This document shows positions 13,130 to 25,300 of a stretch of DNA of 64,000 bases, piece after piece; the first letter of the stretch is position 1; each line of letters opens with the position of its first letter. The notes under the pieces were generated by a model. That model worked only from the letters and a program-made list of their open reading frames with translations. It made no database searches and was not told the DNA's origin. This DNA comes from Orthonyx spaldingii (Eukaryota; Chordata; Aves; Passeriformes; Orthonychidae): contig VZTJ01001577.1 in NCBI GenBank assembly GCA_013397795.1, positions 748,271 through 812,270 of the forward strand, in the 5' to 3' direction. The position numbers and the translations under genes were made by a program.

Positions 13130-15310
13130 TGCTGAATAGGGTCACTCTAGAACCTGAGGACAGAAGCTTAACTTGTTCTCTGCTGTCTTCAATAGATATT
13201 GTGAAATGTTTAACTGTGACTATCCCATTGGTAAGGTAGTGGCAAGTAAATGGAATTTCTGTGAAATTATTTTCTGCTTGAGGAAAGGGCTTTGATTTTG
13301 ATGATGCGTGGGGTGTTGCACCTGAAATTCTACCCCATGAAAAGAGTGGTGGCCCAAAAGAGTTGGCAGTGGAGCCGTTTGTACCTGGAGTGGTTAGTGC
13401 ATTCCAAATGCTAGAAATTACCATCCTTGTGTTCTTGAATGTGCTTTGTTGTATGAGTTTTATGGACACTTGACTGCATTATGTATCAAAACTTGTTGGT
13501 TTTTAAGTGAAATATGGTGCTCGGATTATGCACTGTTGTTGACTAAAACAGACTTGTTTCTTACTGGTTTTGTTGCTGTGTTCTTCTGAAGTGGAATAAG
13601 AGGGGAGTATGGTTTGCTTTATGCATTAATCTTCTTTTTCTATTTTCAAAATCTGAAGTTGGTATAAACTTAGAACATGCTGATTTTGGTGCTGCCTTAT
13701 TTAAGTCATCATGTCTAAGCAGTGTTTTGCTGTAAAGTTGTCAGGAGGGGCCTTCAGCTGTCCTAGATAGTTGAGTATGACAACTTTGAATACAGTCATT
13801 TTGTTCTAGAAACAAAGAGGAGAGGGCTGTGTTTATCAGCTTTCAAAATACTAGTTTACTACTTTGGGAAGATGTGAATACTTCAAAATAATTTCAAGTT
13901 CACACGTGTTTTTCCTAAACTCTTAATCTTTTACATACATAGTGAATCATGCATGAAAACAAACTTGCTACTGGATTTCAGTCTCATTAGAAGAAACTCA
14001 TTTTCACATGGTACCAGCTGTTACAGGGGACACAAGCCCCACCGTGTCCTATGACCTATTCAGGAAGGCAAGGAGACAGCATTTGTAGCAGATGCTGCAG
14101 TGGAGTTGGTCCTTGTGCCCACCCAGAACTTCAAGAGCTTGATAAGCCACTGGTTGTGTGGTTCTCACTGAGAGATGGCAACATAATCAGGAGGTGCAAC
14201 TGTGCATTTGTGTTAGCCTCATGGTAAGGAAAGTTGCCCCGTCAGGAGATGTCTGCAGCATCAAGTGAATGCTATTGTTCTTTTAGACATATTTAGACTG
14301 GTCAGTATGAAAATATAAGTAACCTCTTAATTAATTTTTGTCAAAGTGCCACTTGCAATGGGCCAGAGCCCTGCTTTTTTAGTGCTAATTCAAACAAATA
14401 GTAGTTGCTATTAGCAACTGAATGACCAAACCAGATTTAGTCAGAATTATAAAGTTTCCATCGCTTCAAAGTTTTATTGGCAGTTTTAGTAGCTCACAGT
14501 ATTTCTTTTCCTCTCTTCCCACCATGTAATCATGAAGCTAAATCTATTTCTGACTACTTTCAAGAGGTATTAAAACTTATGGTTCCAGTTTGCAGCCAGG
14601 GTTTATTTAAGCAAAAGAAAAGGAGAGGCAAATTTGCCTTCAGGAGACTTGCATAAAATCTCTTTGTTTCTCCTCTTTTCTTTCAAGCTTCTTCCTAAGT
14701 ATTTGAGCACCATGACAAGGTCAGAAGTAAATCTGGAAATAAATCAAGTCATGGAAGAGCATTACTAAATATTTAAAAATATCTTCTTTAGCTCCTGATT
14801 TGCTTGTATTTTTAAACTTTTTTTTAAAGTCCTGCAATATTGTCGTCAAATAAAATATAAATCTTGTAGCCTCTTCAGACTCTGAGGTGTGGACATTCCT
14901 GAAAGAGTTTTTCTCAATCATTATGAGACTGTTGAGCTGAGGAGTAGACTGCTATTTCAGAGATTGAAACAAATGTCACTGGTTTCAATATCGTATGTAT
15001 TTCATTAAAAGTAAGTAATACCATGCAGAATATTCTGTGTTGCAAAATAGGAGAACACTATGGTTATACTTCTTTTCAGATTCCAGGTTAAAACTGTTAG
15101 GTGTTTCAGGTTTGGGTTTTTTCTCTCAGCCTAACACACATGTAGAAAGTAGCATTTCTATGCTTTTGACTACTGTTGATCATATTTGGATGTATCAATG
15201 CATTTTTGAATCTACAATCCCTTAAATAATTATGTTTGCTAAATGTGTGGTGTTCTGAGGGTATAGTTGTGTAATGTAGCATGAATGATTTGTGTTCGAC
15301 AGATGTTACA

Positions 15311-15588
15311 TTATAAGACAAGAAGTAATGAATACAAATTGAAAGAGGGGGAAATTAGGTTAGATAGTAGAAAGAAATTCTTTACTGTGAGGGTGATGAG
15401 ACACTAGAACAGGTTGCCCAGAAAGGGTGTGGATATCCCAACCCTGCCAGTGTTTAAGGCCAGGTTCATGGAGCTCTGAGCAACCCTGGTCTAGTGCTAG
15501 GTGTCCCTGCCTGTGGCCCAAGGCATTGAGGAGTAGATGATCTTTAAGGTTCATCCCAACCCTTTATCATTCTATGATTCTATGATTT
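15311..15588 (+). mobile_element. CR1 LINE fragment, 3' end
   Basis: This is a 5'-truncated CR1 copy in + orientation. It contains the typical sequence of the CR1 3' region: a GAAAGAGGGG block, 'tctttactgtgagggtg', 'aacaggttgcccag', 'aaggccaggtt', 'gatctttaaggtt', then the terminal 'tctatgattctatgat'. It is about 280 bp long, with scattered substitutions. It has no coding capacity, and minus-strand frames over it are not genes. Confidence 0.93.
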
Positions 15589-16093
15589 GAATGAACTTAT
15601 AAATGTAGATTTTGTTTGGTTATCTTTACACAGAGATAATACAGTCATATAGAACCATGTTCAACGGTGGTATGAAAGGACTGTAGAGAGGAATGGCTAC
15701 TGCTAAAGAACCTTGCTCGGATTTTGTGTTCTGCACAATCATAGCTCACACATACAGCTCAGAAATAACAGGGAGAGCAGCTGAGCCTGAGCTAGCAGAA
15801 AACAGGGACTTCGTTTCACGTTTTCTGGAGTGATTTGGTTGCTAAATTAATACCTACTTATCTGACTGCTGACTCATACAAGAATTGCAGTTATAGAAGT
15901 CATCCAAAAAGAGATGCTTTTGAGCCTAATTTCAGCAAGTTAATGTGGCCTAACCCTGCTAACTGTGCTTTCTATTTCTGCTGAATATGCTGCTGCAACA
16001 AAAGGGAGCTAGAGTACGGTAGTCAGTGGGCTTATAGTACAGAGGTTGGAGTTATAAATACAGGGCTAAGTAAGATTCGAGGTCCTTTGGAAA

Positions 16094-16181
16094 GTCATAG
16101 AGTCACAAATAGTTTGGGTTTGGAAGAAGTCATCTAATGCACCCTCCTGCCATGGGCAGGGACATCTTCAGCTAGATAAAG
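16094..16181 (-). mobile_element. Short CR1 LINE fragment, minus orientation
   Basis: It reads 'tcatagagtcacaaat', then 'gtttgggtttggaag', 'catctaatgcaccctcctgcc' (shortened here) and 'gggcagggacatctt', which is the reverse complement of the CR1 3' tail. It is about 90 bp long and diverged. It lies 0.5 kb after the previous CR1 piece, in the opposite orientation, so it is a separate insertion. Confidence 0.85.
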
Positions 16182-18275
16182 AGTGTCCTTGCTTCTTATG
16201 CTTGCATCTATTTGCTGCCAACTTATATTTTAATGGGCTTAATGGAAACTCATTACCGATTTGTGTAAGCCACACATGTCAGATCAAGTAAAGCCAGAGC
16301 AGAGAGGTTTTAATTCCCACTAGGGTCCAGCTTCAGTATTAAACTTAAAATTAGGACTGAGGCTTTGCCCAGAGTGTCAATACTGTGCACCAGATCTGTG
16401 CTTCTTGGAGGGAGATCCCTTGAGGGCAGGTTGTGCAGGGCTGTGCCAGTTCTCCTGTAAACAGGCTCCTAAGAGCAGAAACCCTTCCTTCCCTTTGCCA
16501 GAGTAATATAATGCAAGAAAAAGATCTGACTGTATGTTTCCATTGTGCAGAAGGTTTCTGCAGTTCCTTGTTGTCTTAAAAATAAAATAGTTTTACTGTG
16601 ACTTAGAGCAACATGATAGTATTTTCCTTTGAGCAAATGTTGGGATTATTGTGGTTTACTTTTCTGAGAAGGAAACATTTGCTAACTTCAGGTATTATGA
16701 AGACTGATACAACTTTAACATGGAGAGAAAGCCATAGCCATGGGAGCAGTAGGCTAATTTTATAGGCACAGAATGTAAAGTTGCCCTGGTGGGGCCATTT
16801 TTACATAGTTCCTTTGATCCTGTCTGTGTTTTGGTCTGGCCACAAACACTACATTTACAGTCATGGCCACATGAATGAGCTGAAAGGTGATGTGATTGTC
16901 ATGGGATTAAATGACTCACTGAGATTTGCAATGAATGAATTAGCGATCTCTTGCTTGCAAATAAAGTTATTTCTCTGAAAATACAGTTGAAAATGTAGAG
17001 GATATGACATTTTTACCTAGTTGCACAAATTTGACTAGCTGTCTTGATGAGAAATCAGAAACTCTTTGGGATCACACTGGAAACTGCTATGGCGTGCCTC
17101 TGTAAAAACAGTGTCCAGTTCTATCTTGTTGAACATTTTTTGTGTTAGTAATTTTACCTACACCAAGACAATGTTCTCTTTCCTTGATAAAAGGAAAAAC
17201 ATACTATTTCCAGGAAGGCACAGGTTTAAAGACACCTGAGTATCTTGATTACTGTGTAATAAGCAGAGGAAGTAATTTCAGTTCTTGCCACTTGCAGAAG
17301 TATTTTCCATGAATGAATATATTCTCTGAATTTTCAGACATTAGGTAATAGTATCTCTTCCTGTTTGTTTTGGGGGAGTTAAAGTGTAATTTACAGGGAG
17401 ATGCCAGTTTTTACTGAAACTTTAATTTTTTATTTCTAGGAGTGCAGCCAGCTTCATCTTACAGTATTTCCTGAGCAGTGTGTTGAATTTTTGTTTTAAA
17501 AAGAAAGCTGTGAATAACATGAGAGCAGGGAGTCGGAGTCAGGAGTGTGTGTAATGGCATTGCTTGCCATCCATAGATAGCAATTTGTGAGTCCAAATGA
17601 AACACCAGCCAGAAGAACTTTGAGGTATCAGCTAGAAACAGCAAGCAGTTCAACTCAAGATGATGGTGAGGGTACTTGGGCATTCCCCATGGCCATTTTT
17701 CTCAAAGTGATAGAAACACCTAGTTGTTTTTTCTTGAACAGACAGCGCTAACAATGCACTAGCCATGCCATGAATTTTTGCATAGGAACAAAGTATCTTT
17801 GTATCGTGCTAGTAGACTGTTGGTTTGTGGGTTGTCTCGTGATACCTGCCCTCATGTGTATGGCTGGAGCAGCATGCAAAAAGGAACAGACTCAACCCCC
17901 TGAACTGAGTCATTAATCTAATTAGACATCCCTCGATCAGTGTTTTTGACTATCTTAATTCATTGCTTTAATTTGGATGTCAGTGTTTACCTTCCATTTT
18001 GAAAGGAACAGTGGAAGTCTTAGAATTAGAAAATTTCACAGTCATGTGTCTTGATATTGTAGTTGTCTTAAGGGATTCCTCAATGTAATTATGGCAGAGC
18101 TGAAAAGAAGTAGTGCCTTTATTCAAAAACTGTTTTGAAAGTGTCTGAAAAACAATGTGAGACTTTGGTCTGTGCTTCGTAGATTATCTATTTTGACATT
18201 TTTGATCATAGTTTCTGTCCTGCCTGTCATTACTCACAAAATTACATCTTTTATGCACCAGATGAATTACCAACC

Positions 18276-18299
18276 ACTACTTTTAATATTAAAAGTAGT
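18276..18299. repeat. Perfect 24-bp palindrome
   Basis: ACTACTTTTAAT is followed directly by its exact reverse complement. The centre is AT-only. It lies 81 bases before a second palindromic site, in a stretch rich in TTAAT-type homeodomain-like motifs. Confidence 0.8.
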
Positions 18300-18380
18300 C
18301 CTGGACTGAAAGTTGACAGAATCACAATAGCGATAATCGTGTATTAATTATTAATATATTCATTGTTGCTGCTATTAAAT

Positions 18381-18400
18381 GTAGAACTTGAAAGTTCTAC
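18381..18400. repeat. 9-bp inverted repeat with 2-bp spacer
   Basis: GTAGAACTT, then GA, then AAGTTCTAC. The arms match perfectly. The palindromic core resembles a dimeric factor site, but no factor is assigned. Confidence 0.7.
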
Positions 18401-21400
18401 GTATGGGGGAAATGTCTATATATTTCCCACAACAGTGGGAAAACACATCAGGCTTAGCAGTGTTGGGGTGCATTAATGGCAGAGTTTCATCAGTGTGGGG
18501 AATACACCAGATATTTTCTCGCAGATGGTAATTTGCACACGGCACACATGAGGATCTGAATGTTTCCACTTTTCAGTCTCTAGGCAATCTACACAAGTCT
18601 AAAAATTGAATGTAATTGGGTAACAGTGTAATAGTACAAATCCCTTGTGTAGTTCCTAAGCTAATGCAAACAATTTTTCAGCATACCCTAACTGTGTAGC
18701 AAATGTGGCTGTAGAACTAGGAATTGTAGCTGTGAGCTACTGGATACTTCATCTTTCTGCAGGAACACTGATCAGGAACAGCTAAATTAATTTAAGCTTC
18801 CTGAGTGGAAACAAAATCATGCACAAATCAGATTAGTAGGAGCCTGCAACGAGAGTTCCTATTGCAAATGTCTGTTGCAAATAGATGTTTATCTTAAATT
18901 GCTGCTTCAAAGACAGATTTTTTTAAAAATGGTATTTATCTCCTTGAATAGCTCTCACACTGAGAAAGCTACAGTCTGAAGGATTGTGTCCAGGGAAGAG
19001 GTGCATCATGGACAGGAGTGGTGCAGACTGCTGACACACTCGGGTACACTCATCCATAAGGACCACCTACGGGGAGGAAGGGTGTAATTCAATTTCCACA
19101 CTCATTCAATCCCATGTCTTTCAACGTTGATAGTTGTGAGGGCAACTTTTGCCATATGGATGCTTTTTCCAGTAGGGGCTGAACTGAGGCAACTAAGCTA
19201 ATTTCACCTAGCTATCTGTTTGTTTGGTTTGGTTTTGGTGTTGTCTTTCTTCACAAAGAAATTGCATCTAATTAAGCCTCTCTCTCCCATTTGGTGTAGC
19301 TTTTTTTGCATACAAGATCATATGCCATAAGTACATTTATCCTTTTACAGAGATAGAAGTACATAGAATAGACACTGTGAACATATTTCCTTTAACTCAG
19401 AAGCCAAGATTCACACAGCTTACAGGGGGCTTGTCTGTCTGTCTGAATTTGCCCCTAATTCCAATAAGGAACAGTACAAAAATTGGAGAAGATCCCATTC
19501 TGCCACTGCTGTACAAGAAAAAAACTGGAGATATGGCTCTGTAAAGGTATCAGGACTGGCTTCAAAGTGTGTATATAAATAAAAATCTCTGATTTTCTTC
19601 ATGCGGGGAATTATTGTAACAGTACACTACATTTTGGTTTTATAGCTGAGATGTAAATTGTATGCCTTTCAAAGTTCCTGTTCTCACAGTTTCCTCATGC
19701 AAATCTGGCTGTTTCCAGTTGCTGAAGTCATGGCTTAGCATTTGTCTATTTACCTTCATGGCGACAAATAATTTCTCTAAAGCATTTAGAGATATCTAAA
19801 GTCAATTCACTAGAACAAGTTTTTTGGACAGATTTCCAGTGATCAAAACACATGTCAGAAAATGCCTTGATAATACATACTTCTTATGCATTGGTAATGT
19901 GCTTTCTTGGTTTAGATTACATAGCAACTTCCTGCTGGTTTCTAAAAACCTTTTGTGTTACAGTTGGAAAATATAACTACTGAATTTCATCAGTTTATTG
20001 TCACATAGGCTGCATAATTCTGTGCTGCTCTGCACATATATATTATTTTGAAACCTTTTTATTCCTATATATAGAATTAGTTTGACCCATACCAGCATAC
20101 TTGGTATTGCCAAATAAGAAATGACACAATGTGCACATGTCATCAATAATAAAATCTGTGAACAAGTATTTGGGAGTGTGTAATATGTTGACTTCAACCT
20201 CTATCAAATTTGAGCAAGTCTGTCCCCTACAGCACTATGTTTTATGTTATGTTCTGTAGTGTTTGCATGTTTCAGCATTGCACTGAAAGTTTAAAGTTAA
20301 CCAAAGAATATAAAACGTCAAACTAAATTTAAATAATCACAGTGTGTGTATTTTAAAATGATTACTCAGAAGGTGGTGTGTGCTCCACCCTACAATCCTT
20401 GCAGATGAGTTTCACTGAAATCTGTGGGAATTTTGTCTCAACAAGTACTGCTGCAAAATCGAGTTTGTTATGTCTGAAATGCTTAATGTATAAATGTAGC
20501 TCAAAGCAAGGCAGTTGCAGCTCAGATTCCCTAGTTTCTAAAAACTGTGAACAAGCCTGGTTTAGGTAATTAATGTACTATAATGAAAAATTAAGTCACT
20601 ATTAATATTCACAACAAGAACTTTTTTGATGTTAATATTGTCAGAAATAACTGGTAACCTATTTTTTATTATTTCTGTTTCTTTAATTTTGTCATTACAA
20701 GATGGTTCTCTGATGTCCTCTTCAGAAATTTTAGCCTGAAGTCAGTTTAGTTAGATCTGTTGTCAGAATTTATCAGCTGTTGCAAGTATCCTTTCAATGT
20801 ATTTTGTTTAAAATGCTGTGTTGCTTGTTCTTAAAGCATTTGTATGGATTTACAATTATCCCAGTAACAGCATAGCCTTACATGCACACCCATCAGAAAA
20901 GCAGTGCAAAACTATATTTGCATTTTACATCAGTTCCTGCTAGTTTGCTCTGCAAACCACAGTTTGTTTGCAAATTGTGATGAAGCTGCAAATGTGCAAA
21001 AAATATATGCATTAGACGTCTGAACAGTAATTTCTCTTGTTACTCCATTCAAGGTGTAATAAAATCTGTATTTAAAAATGTGCTGCATAGGAGTTTTTCT
21101 ATGTATTTGTTGATTTGTATAATTGGGGAAATTTGATTTATAGTTAGATTCACTGTAGCATTTTTTCCAGAGTAGCAGTGTATCAGCAACAACACCTAAT
21201 TTTAAATACATGGCCAAATACTGAATTAAAGTGCCTGTGATATTTACCTAATGTGTTTTTTGAAGTGTCACATCATATAATTTAGTTATGTATAGGTAAG
21301 CTAATATAGCTGGAAAATTAGCATGAAAGTTAATATGGAAAAATGCAGAGATTTTATTTGAGCCTGTTGTCTTCATGCTCGACTTTCTTTCTGATATTGT

Positions 21401-21472
21401 TTTTCTTCTTACTTATTATTGAATAGTAAATTCATTTTTTCTTCTTACTTTTTATTGAGTAGTAAATTCATT
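21401..21472. repeat. 36-bp tandem duplication, two copies
   Basis: Copies at 21401-21436 and 21437-21472 match at 34 of 36 bases, differing at the 14th and 23rd or neighbouring positions (A/T and A/G). Each copy starts 'ttttcttcttact' and ends 'agtaaattcatt'. It is a recent, non-coding local duplication. Confidence 0.9.
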
Positions 21473-22312
21473 TCAGTGAAGAGTACTTCTATCTGCCTTT
21501 TGTAATATGGTACTTTAAACATACCTTTGAGCATTGTTGAAATATAAGCTAATGGTGGACTACTGAAGGTTTTTGAGAAATAGAAATACGGGGTTGTTTC
21601 ATAGTAATTCCCAACATTTTATTTTTGTTTATAGACACTTAATTACTTTTTATTTTTCTTTTTATTAAAGTTTATAAATTAAAATGTAGTAGAAAATTAG
21701 TAACAGCAAAATATAGTTTCACAAAATCATTCTGTAGGTGTTAGGTGGCATCATGTTCTGCCTTGAATTGTGCATTAGTGTGTATTACAGCTTCAAATTA
21801 CAACTGAATTTAGTTGTTTCAGCCACAAACAACAAAAATTTAATTGCAGTGTTTCCCAGTTTGCAGAGATGTTTGACTGTCTCTCTTACATAAACAACAC
21901 CACTAAAAGCCTTTAGACAGAGCTCAGGAGAGTTGCACAGAAGGAGTTTAGGAGCGGCTTTTGAAAACCAGGTAGAAATATTCTCTGCAGGTGAAGTGCC
22001 GCTGGCACGCGACTCCCGCTTGCCACTGGGGAAGGTGGCCTCTTCACGGCTGCAGTTTGTTCTGCAGTGCTGCAGCTCAGCCCGTGCCTCCATGCGCTGT
22101 CTTCTGGCCATACCCCCCTTCTTGGGGAAGTGCACACTCCTAAGCAAGCATCCCATACAGAAAATGTGGGAAAATGAGAAGCAAGATAGAGTGTCAACTT
22201 CAGACACATTGAAATACTGGAAAAAAATGTGGGTGTTCTGGAAAGTGGTGAAAAGGTGGAATGTGTGAAGTCTCAGAGGGAAGACAATTTCATCCTATAA
22301 ATGGATTTTGTT

Positions 22313-22344
22313 TTCCCATAGTGTTTACTTCCCATAGTGTTTTC
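22313..22344. repeat. 16-bp tandem duplication, two copies
   Basis: 'ttcccatagtgttt' occurs twice, separated by two bases, giving a 16-bp period. No coding or regulatory meaning is evident. Confidence 0.75.
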
Positions 22345-25300
22345 TTTCTGAATTTTGTAGCATAAGTCTTTGTTTCTATCTACTCTCTCTACAAACTCTG
22401 AGTTTCAACTGAGCGAAGTATGTTCATTTTGCTTTTTTTAAAAGCTCAACTGTATATAAAAATATGTAAGGTTCTCCCCTGATTTGACACCCTGCCAGAT
22501 TTTGTGGTTTTACAACGCAGTTTCCTGGAGAGGGAAAAAAAATTATTAAAAAAAAAATTATTACTGGTTTGTTTTTTTTTTCTCTTCCCTATTGCTGTGT
22601 GAGTAATTTGAAAACAAAACAAAACAAAAACCAACTGGAAGAACTGACTGTCTGGAGGAAACAGTGAGATGTCAAACATTAAGTAAACATTACAAAAACA
22701 AAGGAAAATCCAGTCACCAAAACCAAAGGAAAAAACCCCAACCCAGCAACCCAATGTGTATATAATAAATTAAAAATTTTTAAAAAGGAGAGGTATGTTA
22801 GTGTAATGGAATTCACATTTTTCTCTTTTGAATAACTTACAATTCATTCTTAAAAAAAACCCAGACAATATTTGATTTAAACAGTAGCAGGTATAAGTGG
22901 AAAGTGGGAGAGACATTCAATAAACTACTGGTTAAAAACCACCTAAAGTGGCTTAAAAATATGTTTTCCCATGATTTTGAGGTCTCAACAGCCTGACTCA
23001 CTCTATCCTTTGCAATTTTACATACCCAAAATCTAGATTAAACTAAACTGTCTTGCTGTCCCTGCTCTATGATATACAGTGCACTTGTGTATCACCACAG
23101 TATCACTGGTCCGCAGAGAGAGCACTTACTGGTGGAACTGGAAACCTGAGCTTTAACAAATAAATATATAAATGGCAGTATTGTATACATTGAGAGGCCC
23201 TTAAATTGGTTTCCTTACTGTGAGCAGCAAGGGTTATTTTCAAGGTTGCTAAGCATAAGTCAGTAGTATTCAGTATTCAGGTCAATAAGCTCTAATTGGC
23301 TTGGCAACACAAATTTAGCCATGTAAATGCTGAAAAAGCCAGTCATGATAATTTGCCTGTCAGACAGTTTTTGTCTGTCCCCTGCTGCACCACCACCCCT
23401 CTCCCGTGCCCCTCCCTCTTCTGTCCCTGCTTTACTTTTCAAGTCAGTTCAAACTGTATGGTCAAAGATCCCAAGAGGACTGAAAAGAGGGAAAGCGAGT
23501 TTTCCAGAGAAAAATATTACTAAGCACTGTATGGAACTTGGGCAGCTTTGTGAAAACAATTGCTTTCTGTTAATATCACAACATGGCTTTGTTGTCATCT
23601 TACTGTTCTTCCCCTTGGGACACATCTCACAAGGGTTTGGATCCTTATTGTTTTGCTCCATGCAGATATATTCAAAACTACTCAGCGTTGTAAATACTAT
23701 GTTTCCGTTAGGGCAAACTGGTTTTTGACTACAAAGGGTAATACGGAAAGGCAGTATGCACTGAAAAGGCTACTTATTTATAATGGCTTTATTAATGATA
23801 CAGACCTGCTGAAATACCATTGCTTCATTTGTTTCTTCCAGCCAGACTGCGTATGAGCTGGGCTTTGTGTTGTGAAATCACACAGACCAGCAGTTGTCAT
23901 CTAGTGTAAGCATACAAATTACATAACATTCATAATTAGCAGAAACTATAGTTGCAATAGACTTTCTCCTTTTATTGCTTTTATTTGCATTAAAATTTTA
24001 TGTATAATTAAACAAGGTGCAGTTATACCGAAGATTGCGAAATATGTGCTGTCCTTGGCAAACCTTGGTGCACTTGGTTTTTCAGCTATTAAAGTAAAAG
24101 GATATGTTTATTGACTATATTTTCTTGAAGTCAGTGCACTAGCACCTGAAATTAGGAGAGCCCTGCAAATGGACATTCTCATCTTGTTATAGAAAGCAAG
24201 AGGGTAACATTTCTTCTTTTGTTTTTGCCTTTTAGAAATGCAAATATGTTCGGAGGCAGATGAAAAAGTGGTTTACTTTTACATTGTTATTGCCCCTGGA
24301 ATTGTAAGATTTGTCAAAACTAGTTTTGTGTTGTTTAAGTGCCAAAATTAAAATTTCTAATTAATGTGATTATTAGATGAGAGATGATGTTTCCAAAAGA
24401 GTATTGAATAAAAAGGGCTACACTCTGGAAAGGGAGTAGGGAAGGAAAGAAGTGGAATATGATCATCAAGAGCAATACGTAATTGCAAGGGTGGAGCATA
24501 TCCAAGACTGGTTTGTGATTGGACTTAGATTAAGAAGAAGAGCTTGTGTATTTAGTCTGAAGAGAAGACAAATATTAGAGGCACCACAGCACAGCTGTAA
24601 TCAGGTTAAAGGACTTTGTGCTCTTGCTAACAGAGTGGAACTGAAATTGCATCTCCAGTAAGTATGCTCTTGTCTTTTGGTCTTTTTACAGTAACAGTGC
24701 ATTTCTTTTGTCACGTGCTTTACCACTTCTTGGAGCAACTTGGCTGTTACGGGTTACAGCACTCATTTTGAGTATCAGTGAAATTCCTTTCGTGTTATCT
24801 TCTTGCCTCTGTTGTCCATTTGCAATTAGAAGTTGATAAGAACTTGGATTTATTGTGCATCACTCCTTTCGGGTGTGTTTATGAAAGAAAGTCACAGTCT
24901 GTTGCAGAGTTCAATCACAATACTAAAACTCAGCTGAGAGTGTTTTACCTGCCAGTGCCAGGATGGGCATTTACAGCACAAATGGTATCTGTTCTGTGAC
25001 TTCAGGGGTATCTGAAATACAGACTTCTTTAGGAAGAGTTTACAGGGAGAAAAATATTTCTAATACACACGTAATCAGCTTCCAATGCCTGTTTGGATTT
25101 CTTTTTTTCAAGGTTAGTTTTCTTTTAATGCTGGAATCTGTGACAGTTTAACATGCTTTTCCTTATTTAAAGTGGGTCTTTCTGGAATTTATGCAGAGAT
25201 AATTGGCAAAATGAAGACAGATACACTGATTCATGGGTGATTGTGGGCAGCAGTTTGCCCTCGTAACAATCGCTGGTGAAATAACTGTGAAGAGAAACAT

